From: Hypsibius dujardini
Taxonomy: Eukaryota; Tardigrada; Eutardigrada; Parachela; Hypsibiidae
Direction of reading: 5' to 3'
DNA: 55,412 bases
Assembly (NCBI GenBank): GCA_001579985.1
Contig: LRSR01007533.1
Coordinates: 1 to 55,412, forward strand
Part shown: in pieces, positions 45,621 through 55,412 of the stretch
Layout of the letters: each line of letters begins with the position of its first letter
Numbering within the stretch: position 1 is the stretch's first letter
Program-made: the position numbers and the translations under genes
Notes under the pieces: model-generated
Told to the model about the DNA's origin: nothing
What the model saw: the letters and a program-made list of their open reading frames with translations, nothing else
The model's database searches: none

Positions 45621-48600
45621 TTAGTCCCCATTCAACATACATAACAAAAGACAAAACAATGTGCATCGATGTTGGGTTGTTATGGGACTACCTTCTTGTC
45701 GCGAGTACCCATTTGGGAATACGTGTGTAATACTTAAGCGTGAATTATTAAACATGTTTTGCGCTTTATTTTAAGAAAATTGATCGTATTACGCTGATGC
45801 ACTGAGCTGAAAAACACACGTCATAAATCTTACTATACTACTAGCTAGTATACTATGCACGTCAACGGTGACGTGACCTTTGAACGGCGTGCTCCCGAGT
45901 CCCGCGTTTTACATACACATATGTATAGTACATGTTCACGTCGGTTGTGGTTATTAAAATAAAATGTATACCCTCAATCTGGCTCCCCTTGAGGACGATA
46001 GATTGAAGGCTCCCTGGATTAAAGGCTCCCAATAAATTTAATCAAAGACTTCTTCGAATTCGATTCGCAAATTGAAAAATTTGAGCAAGACCGTTTTGAA
46101 AATTTCATATTTTCTAAAACTCTCGCGACTTCAAATTGTATCTCGCACGTAATCAACTCGCATTGTCTGCACACTGAGAATTACTATTCAAAGTATATAA
46201 CCTTCATCTGTCGCAATGTGATCGAGCATAAGGTCCAGTAACGCTTTTTACTATACTCTATTTATTCATCAAGTAAAACTCGTCGAACCTTCATCAGATA
46301 TCTTACACTTCTGCTTAATTAGGAGCGAAAAACTTCAAAGTTTTAATAGATTGATATACTTTTGAATATTTTTAAACAATTCTTAATCCAACATGACTTT
46401 TCCTAGGAATGACGTATTTCTACACAGAGACAGACATGTTAGCTAATACGAATGAAATGGAAGTACCACTAAGAGACCGCTTACTTCCCGGAAGTGGTAA
46501 TGAGGCAGTGCAATGTATATGTATCGGGTGACATTTTGGAAATAGAAACGTAATGTCTTGAGAAACCAAAGGGTACTACAGTAGGAGAGCTCGAGAAATC
46601 CATTTAAATTCAGTCCCGCCCCTCCCCCCCTGAACCGCACCCTCCCGTGACAAGGAAGCTAAGAAATTTATGTTCTCACACACGACTTCCGGAGCTCACG
46701 ATTTCGTCCAAGGTCACCCCGAGAAATCCCCTCTGCATAATGATGATCCGAATAGCGTCCGGATCTACTATAGTCGTCGACGTTTAATGTCTTTCATGCA
46801 CGTCAGTTCGTAGCTCGTACCTTATTAATACTATTTGCCTGATCACCATTCATGAACTATGTTTAGGTAGCTAATGCCTTTTGTCTGCGTCATTTCGTAT
46901 CTCAAATACTCATCAAGCGCAATGCAGAAAATATACGCTACAGTACTGTCTGCAGTCGCTGCACTGCGAAACAGCAGATATAGTATAGCTCTAGAGATAA
47001 ACAAAAATTGATAGAATGAAATACAATTTAAATAAAAAGTCCAAAACAATGAAACAATATACCAGTACACACAAAAAGAACTGGTGGATAAATGGAGCAT
47101 ATATACGCCAGGATGCCACAGACAATGTGCACAAGAGTAATGCACTATGAAGGGAATTAAAAACTTCAAAAAACTTAGATAGAATACTTACACAAGTACA
47201 AGTGTGGTGCAACAGACATTTTTTTTAAAAGCAATTTTAAAAATTTAAAAAAAATTAGATGGAAAGAATATATCTTCAAAACTACCAATGTTGTGGAATC
47301 TTTGGTTGGATTGAGGTTAGAATAAATTCATGTACCGGTATATATATTCTTTTTATTCTTTTTATTGCAGTGCGGTATGAATACGATTTTAGTGAGAAGA
47401 TGCGGCTAAAGGTCAATTCATTGCAATGTCGGTCAAACTGCTACACAACTGTGATGCCTATCCAAGATAATTTGCAAAAAAAAGGTTGGCCTCGGCAACG
47501 TTCAGGTCCTGATCAGGTGCCAGATGTTCTAAAGTATTTTGGGAGATGCCCCACGGCCACACACGCATGCTGGATATAACAGCAGGAGTAACCTATGCCC
47601 TCTAAAAAATTATGCGACCTCCAAGACGGACAATCGCGCGCTCACGAGCTGTCTTTGAAGTCCAGCTCAACGGGGAGCTGCCTTCAGAATTCTGATCAGA
47701 ACTCGCACATGTGCCGGTATAATTGGCACATCTCCTCACGCTGTGTAACCAGGTGTGTGGGTCTGGATTTTTGACCATCGACAAATACAGGTTTGGAAAG
47801 TTATATTGGAAATACCGCACGGGACCCGCACGCTGCAGACCGGAAATGAAGTTTGAATAGTTCAACAGCTACCCCATGGTTATTTTCCAGGCACGGCCAC
47901 CCACCTCGGTATACGGAGCGCTTTGTGTACGTTCACCCCCAGCCACACGTGTGGTCTTCGAGGGATGAATTTATAGTTAGACACAATGCCTGAAAAACGC
48001 CCAAGTTTCTCACGACTTCTCACATAGGGTTCACTTTTCTAGAACCGGATACAACGCAGTTTACAAGAACCATGTATATCCATTGTCTGCGTCTCGGCTG
48101 GTGCAGATCCCTCAAAAGTTGTCAAGCCACTCTAAGTGGGCGAACAGATGTAAATCATAATTACCATAAAAATGAGCAAATTCCTATTTTGATAGAACTA
48201 TTCCTCATATTCTTATTCTTGTCTTATTCCTGTCTGTTTACCTGTCTGTTTGTCAGACTGTTTGTACGTCTGTTTAATCAAATGGTATCTCAAGGGATCA
48301 CCATGCAGGTACAGCGCAAAACTATATAAACGCACCACGTGTGTATTCTTACTAGAAATGCAGAAAGAGAAAGTCTAAAAAAGGCACATTATCAAAAAAA
48401 GCCCCCACAATACATGCGATAGGTAAGACCAAGAAATCACCGTATATGAAGCTGCTCCCAATTCAGAGTCATTCAGACCGGACGCGAGAAAGTAATAAAA
48501 ACTAGAGCAAACTCTCCAGAAGGGTTCTTACTAAAACACAGATTTTTAAGTGATATAAAAGAGAAGTAAAAAGGATGACGCGGAGACAAGAGTGGCGCCG

Positions 48601-48705
48601 GAGACGCTTTCACACGCCAGTGTATGGAGATGAACTGTATGCCACGTCCGCGCTGCTTTCAGATGTGGCGTCAATTAAATCAAAATGTTGTATATGTGTG
48701 TGAAA

Positions 48706-51628
48706 TTAAGGCGTGAAGGTCCAGATCTTGACGTGGCCGTCGTGTCCGGCCGAGACGATGGTCTTGTCGTCCAACCACTCCACCTTGTTGACCTGACTCA
48801 TCGGATGAGCGCCTGTGCATAACAAAGAGTGACAAGTTTTAATGTCAAGAACATGTCAAGAGCTTTCCACTTGATACCGAGATCGGTTCCAGGGTCGGAA
48901 TAAAAGTCAATGAAAAAAGGAAAACACATACTGCCGACTTGAGGACATGCTTGTCTATCATATACCAAGCGTTCATTCATAATTCCCAACACTTGCCAGT
49001 TGCCTGAATAAAGGTTGCACGTATCTGTCTGCATATCGACCTCTCTGGCCCTGCATCTGCCTGTCTACTTGTTTAACTGACTAACTGACTGACTGACTGT
49101 CTGTCTGTCTATCTGTCCGTCTGTCCGTCTGGCAGTCGGTCTACGTGTCTGTTTATCTATCTGTCTGACTCACTGCCTGTGTGCCTTTCTGAGTGTCTGC
49201 TTCTGGATTGGTCTGTCTGTCTGTCTCTCTGTCTGTGTCTCTCTGTGCACATCCATTTAACTGCCTCCATGTCTCACTGTCTGTCTGACCGTCTCAGTCA
49301 GTCTGCGTCTGTCTGTGTACATGTTTCGTTTAGTCAATACTCGATAGGTCTGGAGGAGGCATACGGACCTTTGACAATCACGTGCTTATGCGGATCGTCC
49401 ATGTACCAGACGATGATGTTGGTATCGAGGCTACCACTGACCACAAATTTGTTGTTCGGTGACCAGGCCACACAGTCCACGCGAGCGGTGTGGAAGCCCC
49501 ATTCTGTCTGGAACTTTTTCTGCAACAACCAGACAAGTTCATGTTGTACAAGATGCAAAATCAAGACACGAAACATGGTTTGGTGCATTGTATATACCTC
49601 GTATTTGGGTACCGTGTTGTAGACAATGACTTTCCGGTAGGCGTCCGCGGCCACCAGGTATTCGCCCTTGGAAGAATACGCCACGGCCATCACCCCGCCG
49701 CCGTGGGTCAGCGTCTCCTTCTCCGAGGAGATTTTACCGTCATCCAAGCCGTAAATGTGCAATTTGCTATCCTACACGCCACGAAATAGTGTTTCCAATT
49801 ATTAAATTAAATCACTGACAGAACTAAATCAATCAAATTAAATTAGGAAAAGGAAATGGAGTATATTATCAATAGTAGTCAAGTAATCAAACCGTAAATC
49901 ATATTAAATAGTTAAATTTAAAATCGTTATAAATTATTCTTTAGTAATGAAATTAAGACATCATTAAATTGAAAACCATTATAAACCATTTACTAACAAT
50001 TAAATTTAAAATCAATATAAATCATTTATTAAACACAAAATTTAATCCTAATAACTATTTCGAATTAAAATCATATTAAAACTAAAATGGAATTTAGAAT
50101 AAATTCAACTTACGCTGAAAAAAGACATAAATTAAATTAAAATCTATTTGTGATAGAAATTTAAATCCAAACACTAGTTCATTTTATTTCTCATTTGAGA
50201 ATGATTTCAACATACCGAGTTGCCTCCGACCGCAATCTGAGTTCCATCTGGGTGGATGGCAATGCTGGTCGGTTCGTAGGAGACATTAATGCTGGAGACA
50301 ATTCGACCGTCCTTCACCATGACCAGATCCTTCACACAGGCCACGGCGACAAAGGTGGATGTCATCTTGTCGTTCGGCGGCTTAGTCGCCAGGGACTTTG
50401 GCATGGACGGCAGTTTCAGATCGCTTCCACTGCGGACATCCAAAACACAGAAACATCGGTATAGCGCAGGGACTTCCGGCGCTTTCAATTGCGACAATGG
50501 TTGAAACTAACATGAACAGACGCTTCTCCAAATCGGCGTGCTTGAGAACGTCGTCCATCCCGCAACTGACGAGCTGAAGACTTCCCGAGGCGGCTCCCGG
50601 ACGGTCAATCAGTCCGAGGCTCTGGACTTGACTGGTGTGAATCTTGTTGTCGCCGGAGGAGATGCGGTCATTGTCTCCGGTTTCGCTGTTCCAGTAAGCT
50701 TCAAGGAAAAGCACATAAATCAGACGCAGGCAGGCAAAAAAAGATAAGGCATGTAGCCAGACAATCAATCATGTAGATAAACAGATAAACAGACACATAG
50801 ACACATAAACAGACAGACAGACACCTTAATGAGAGGCTTACTTATGGATCCATCATGACTGCCAGTGTACATCTCGACAGGCTTCTTCAGCTTATCAATC
50901 ACCAAGGCAGTAACCGACTTATTATGCCCCTGGAGCAGGAAAAAGGTCCACTAAGGAAAAGTACCAAGACAAACGGCTGAAAAACTTCCAGCACTAACCT
51001 TGATGATTCGAATCGGCTTAGCGGCATTATTCTTGTCCAGATAATAAATAAACCCTCCCAGCGAGATGGAAAGAATATGCTCGCCCTGCCAGAGCGTACC
51101 CAGCTGCATACTCTCCAGGTCGTCCCCAAAGCCGTATTCCTGCACCACCTGACCGGTGGAGACGTCCCAAAGCTTGCAAGTCTTATCGCCAGACGCCGAG
51201 ATCAGTTGGGTGTTGTCCGGGCTAAAACAAATCTAAAACATCGGGGGAAAAACAACGCTATTTACAAAAAGTTAAAAGTGACAAGTGTCAGTTGAAATAC
51301 CCCATAAACGCCTCCGTTGTGTGCCTTCATCTCACCACCAAGTTCCAGAAGCTTCGTCGCCTCCTTGCCATCGTAAATAAAAATCTGCGAAAAAAAAATT
51401 TGTTTGTTAAACTTCACGGTGAATATCGGAGGGTGGACAGGCAGACAAGTATATAGAAACAAATGCAGGCAAATAGATAAACCGAACGGCAGACAGGTGA
51501 AGGCAGGCAAACAGACAGGCAAACAGACAGACTGACAGACAAACAGACAGACAGCTGACAGCAAGTCAACCGGCCAAGCAGAGAAGACAGACAGACAAGC
51601 TATCAGTCAGGTAGACAGGTAGGTAGGT

Positions 51629-51667
<39 letters not shown>

Positions 51668-53349
51668 TAGGCAGGCAGGTAGGTAAGCAGGCTGTCAGAC
51701 ATACAAATCGATAGCTATACCTTTCCATCTGCACCGCCGCTGGCAAACTTCTCTCCATTAGGTGAGTAGCGGACACAATTCACGAAGTTAGTATGTTCCT
51801 GCAACAACAAAAGTCGATTTAGAAACCTATTTGGAAATCAAGAATAGAGGTACGGAATCGCTTACGGTGAGGGTCTTGTCGAATTTGAAAGGCGGACCCT
51901 GAAAGTGCCCGACAGAGTAGTCCTCCGAGCCGGTGATGACGCGAAACGGCCGAGCCGGTCGAAAGTCGATGGAGTTAATAGCTTTGCTCTGTCCGGCAAT
52001 CTCCCCCACTGATGTGCCAGTGTCGGCCATAAAGACATGTGCGTACCGCTCGCGACCGTCTCCGCAGACCGCCATCCGCTGACTGTCCGGGGACCAGCAA
52101 AGATCCTTGATGGCTCCACCGAGCGGCTGGAACTCATTCTTCAGAATGTGCTCCTTCTGTGTGGTGTCCCAAATTCGAACTTTCCCAGACACATCTGAAA
52201 GCATAAGAGGAGGTAAGTAATGATCCAACAGCATGCACTCCCGTCAATTCATCAATCAAGCGAACAAAATATACAGAAAAACCTAAGTGAAAAACATTAA
52301 AAAGTCCGGGTATGCTGAGTTATTCTGCCCAATATGTTTTTAATTAATCCCATTTTTAATATCATGTCGGAAACTAATTTAACCCGACTGCAAATCAATA
52401 ACTAACATTTTGAGAGATTTCAAAGTTATGGAAATATTGGGGGATTTTTTCCGAAACAAAATCACAGCTATCACTACTCTCAAATCATACCGTATAAGCA
52501 ATACTTTATCTTCAATTTTAGGCTAATATCGATTGGCAGCATCAGAAAATATTACGGGAACTTAGGAAAGAGGGACGAATGAATGAAGCAAGAGCAATGC
52601 CCAATACCACACCGGAAATGCACCGGCACGAACACAATAATGGAAACATTCAGTAACCCCACCCCTACAACTCTCAAATACCCCCATTTACATCAACCGA
52701 TTCAAATTTACATTTCAGACCAAATCGGAATCGAGTGATAAAAGCAAACTGAAAAGTGTCTACAAAATCCGTGCATACACCAAGTTAATCAGCCAATCAA
52801 TCAACGATGTTGCTCATTAACTTCAATCGAACGTTAATTCATCAATCAACCACAAGGCTACAGCCGTAAGTAAGCCTTTTCAATCCATCCCATTAATTTC
52901 CCGATGTATGTATGTAAACTTATGTAAACTTAAACCAAACTGTCTCATTAGCCTTGCAAAAAGGATGCCCACCTGCTGAAGCAATGTAAAATCCACTGGG
53001 CGAGTACTTGGCGACGTTGACCGTGGTAGAGTGCTCCGTGTAGACGTCGCAGACGGAAGGATTCTTCAACAAGCGAAAAAAATCACAAAAATCTTACCAA
53101 ACCTCCTTCTCCGGCCCGCACACATTTTTCCTAAATAGAATACTCTACTCTACATTGATATCGCGAATGACGACACCCTGGCCGTTGGTGTAGAGGAAGT
53201 TTTTGCCCTTCGGATCGCCTCCCAACACAACGGGACGTCCTCGTTCTGTCCGCGGGGTCGCCGCAAAAATGCTCCCTGCACAACGCAAAAACAATCGAGT
53301 AGTTGAAAGGAGAAGTACAAAGGAATGGCTTACGAGTTTTGCAAGACAT
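48706..53349 (-). CDS. actin-interacting protein 1 (AIP1/WDR1, UNC-78 type)
   Basis: This WD-repeat protein forms two seven-bladed propellers and helps ADF/cofilin disassemble actin filaments in the cytoplasm. There are 13 coding exons in transcript order: 53334-53349, 53154-53275, 52973-53063, 51866-52194, 51721-51798, 51301-51384, 50999-51232, 50842-50929, 50512-50698, 50216-50429, 49598-49771, 49369-49519, 48706-48812. They total 1875 nt, or 624 aa, and every junction keeps phase; the family is usually about 605-615 aa. Signature stretches are GGDPKGKNFLYTNG, YSPSGFYIASADVSGKVRIW, the cofilin-pathway hallmark WDTTQKEHILKNEF, YSPNGEKFASGGADGKIFIY, AHNGGVYGICFSPDNTQLIS and, at the end, HPMSQVNKVEWLDD. 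Exon 1 carries only 16 coding bases (MSCKT plus one) before a 58-nt intron. Several introns hold tetranucleotide repeats. Confidence 0.96.
49078..49330. repeat. CTGT/CTGA tetranucleotide tract in the last AIP1 intron
   Basis: The plus strand shows long runs of ctgt and ctgactga with interruptions. The AIP1 transcript therefore carries ACAG-type repeats here. Confidence 0.9.
51440..51715. repeat. ACAG/CAGG tetranucleotide tract in an AIP1 intron
   Basis: The plus strand has many acag units, then about ten uninterrupted caggcagg-type units near 51628-51668. The AIP1 transcript carries CUGU/CCUG repeats here, complementary to the tract in the last intron. A shorter ACAG run lies near 50760-50825. 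Confidence 0.9.
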
Positions 53350-55292
53350 TGCGCGAGTCGATGCGGGCCGGGGGAGAGGGTGAAAATCCCAAAAAAGGAC
53401 AGGGCACTTTTAGACAGGATGGAGATTTTCTTCCTCTTTTATTGCTGTGCGTGATAAAAAATGTGCAAAGAGTTGGGAGATGCAAGCACGGACAAATAGT
53501 GAAACAGTTTTGAGGGTGAGAGTGAGAGTGATGATGACGAAGAAGGCCGAAAATAGATAAGAGCGTGGGAGGAGTGTTGCTCATAACGAAAAAATGGTAA
53601 ACAGATGAATCATCGTATTTCACAATGCGTTGATTGATTGATTAATTGAGCTTGACTGGAAGTTTACGCCAATCAAGCAATCAATCCACGAAGTCAAATC
53701 TGCGTGCTTCTGATTGGCCAATTCCATCGTACTTTTAAATTTGATTCGTCGGTTGATGTTTACCTTTTCTGGTTGGCCAATTTAGATTTTGACTGACCCA
53801 GCCGGCCGGTCATTCACAAACCACCACGAGACCACATCTGGCGTTGACAAACGACCACCAGACTGCGACGGTGTACGTCAGACAGACGGGGCGGGCTATG
53901 CTACGTTTCTTGTGTTTTCACTTTACACACCTCCGTTTTGGCCCAATGAAAACGACATCAAGAATCCCGTTCAATTCAATGCATAACACTCGAATTTAGG
54001 TAATTTCATTTCACAGAATCTCTGACAAGGGTTTGGTGCGCGCTTTACCGCCAGAGTGAACAAGTCTTTTAATATGAATCGATAGCTGTGACTTTAACCT
54101 ACCTATTGATACCAAAAGCTAATCCGGAGCTTACGAAACAAGATCACAATTTGCATGATCAAGGGATCGCTCGACTTAACAGGGAGGTTAGCACACAATA
54201 CGAGGTGGAAGTAGTGGACGGGATCACCCAGTTGCTCAGGCTTGAAGTGATTGGGAAAACGGTGTGTAATTCAACTTCACACAGCCGTATCTTACCTAAT
54301 TCGTGATCTATTTCAAACAGCGCAACTGAAACATTTGTCTAGAATTCAGTCAAGAATTTTATGAAGTAAAGGAAGATTTAGTTGCCTCAGTGGCAACTAA
54401 GTTTGAGGGCAAAAAAAGAAAGCGCTTTACTAAATGGAATCTGCCGCGTGATTGGAGTCTCCAATTGGAGCGTTGTCGTTACGTCGCCTGGAAGCCACAC
54501 TGGAAACTATAGATCTCCACGTGTATTCGTCATTCAATTCCACTGCATATTTGTGTAATCGGTCACAGCACAACGTGAACACGCAATCAATCAATCGACG
54601 CTTAGTCGGACGTACGTAATCACTGGGAAATGTCTGTCTTCCCTGGATCGTTGCTGTTCAGGCGCTTTGACTCCTTCACCAGGTTGTACCATTGCAGAAA
54701 AAGTTCATCCTTCGGTTTGAGAGATTCGGGCCAGGAATTGAGATGAATTCGCGAGTAGATTGTAGGCGAGAAAATGGCGACATAAACTGCAGAGAATTTT
54801 GACGCAAACGAACATTCGGAATTTTGTTTCCAGCAGTACGATTACACTGACTACACGCCACCGGAAATAGACAGAAAAGTGGAACTGGGACTAATTGCTT
54901 CCAATTGGAAGCGTCGTGGCTCCAATTGGAACCGTAGCTGCGTGTTCCAACGCCAACAAGATAGCTGTTTCCATTTCAAAAAGTAGCCGTTTTGTAATTT
55001 TAAAAACTCGCGCATTACTTTGTCTAGCCACGCCTACGTACGCTCTAAAAATAACTCGAATTTTTCTCTTCATGTTCTGCCAATTGGGTAAGGCATTCAG
55101 AGCACCCTTTGCGTAAGAAAACGAGTTCATCTCACAACTCCATTAATATGTACCGTAAACCCACATGTTAAATCGGCGAGAAAGCCCGTCCACTAAATCG
55201 ATCACGTGCAAAAAAATGATCACGTGGTAACTTCCCTTATAGGTCGAGCGATCCCTTGGCATGATTCATACGCCCCTCCTCCTACAACAACT
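53350..55292. other. AIP1 upstream region
   Basis: This holds the AIP1 5' UTR and promoter region and 2 kb of upstream DNA. I see no coding exon with family features on either strand. There are scattered GATT/AATC words near 53630-53690. Confidence 0.4.
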
Positions 55293-55412
55293 GAACAACT
55301 GATAATGCAAACCATGCCATTGATTGGTCGATTGTTTTGTTTTGCGTATTAACCACTTCTTAATTTAAAACAATTGACCAATCAATTGGATGGTTTGCAT
55401 TATCAGTTGTTC
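55293..55412. repeat. foldback inverted repeat at the right edge, 46-bp arms
   Basis: The left arm 55293-55338 and the right arm 55367-55412 are inverted copies matching at 43 of 46 positions, separated by 28 bp. The outer ends begin GAACAACTGATAATGCAAAC and mirror it. It could be a small foldback element or one end of a larger one; the window stops at its outer edge. Confidence 0.85.

Larger units (their letters stand above)
38251..48705. other. gene-poor, repeat-rich intergenic DNA between Egr and AIP1
   Basis: About 10 kb in which I recognise no gene. Contents include a GT run near 38270-38284, a CG run near 38510-38521, the outer hAT-like copy 3 with a nested MITE, and an inverted-repeat element at 39992-40221. 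ACTAAA tracts lie at about 43080-43320 and 45260-45620, and a CTGT-rich piece near 48225-48270. An open stretch at 44623-44880 is unassigned. Egr enhancers may be here, since the left part lies 5' of Egr, but none can be shown. Confidence 0.5.

Noticed and set aside
46843-47169. Hydrophobic 108-codon minus-strand open frame
   Set aside because: AT-rich spacer gives long hydrophobic frames by chance. There is no signature, splice context or paralogue.
51628-51668. CAGG repeats read as a CRISPR-like or minisatellite array
   Set aside because: Simple uninterrupted tetranucleotides with no spacers, in a eukaryotic intron.

Overview
The window is nuclear DNA of an invertebrate animal. All recognisable genes are split by GT-AG introns of about 58 bp to several kb. 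Their products are metazoan families: CNG channel, gelsolin, SLC16-like transporters, cysteamine dioxygenase, Egr and AIP1/WDR1. Compact exons, many short introns and an Egr with invertebrate-style Gln/His/Ser-rich flanks suggest an ecdysozoan. A tardigrade or arthropod would fit, but the sequence alone does not settle this.

Layout. 0-2 kb (-): one N-terminal exon of a cyclic-nucleotide-gated channel that runs off the left edge. 5.0-9.6 kb (+): a complete 12-exon, three-domain gelsolin/severin-type gene. 11.2-12.5 kb (+): a two-exon gene for a small secreted, Cys-free, Asn/Gly/Gln/Ser-rich protein of unknown function. 12.6-23.0 kb (-): a tandem SLC16/MCT-like array with two complete five-exon genes (A and B, each 425 aa with identical exon lengths) and, downstream, an orphan last exon of a third unit. 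25.0-27.2 kb (+): a three-exon 2-aminoethanethiol (cysteamine) dioxygenase. 28.1-37.8 kb (-): an Egr/Krox (Stripe-type) transcription factor with three zinc fingers, low-complexity flanks and a 5.75-kb intron. 38-48.7 kb: gene-poor, repeat-rich DNA. 48.7-53.35 kb (-): a complete 13-exon actin-interacting protein 1. 53.35-55.4 kb: upstream DNA ending in a foldback inverted repeat.

Mobile and repeat DNA is the most unusual part. A non-autonomous hAT-like element occurs as three near-complete copies of about 0.9 kb with 8-bp target duplications. Each carries a second, smaller hAT-like MITE (about 0.4 kb) inserted at a different place with its own 8-9-bp duplication. The inner element also occurs alone. 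Further inverted-repeat elements lie at 23.6-23.9, 40.0-40.2 and 55.3-55.4 kb. Degenerate ACTAAA-rich tracts and CTGT/ACAG tetranucleotide tracts recur through introns and spacers.

Gelsolin and AIP1 both act in actin-filament turnover, but they sit 39 kb apart on opposite strands and nothing in the sequence links their expression. Exon boundaries were worked out by eye from splice consensus, reading-frame phase and family homology. No transcript data were used.
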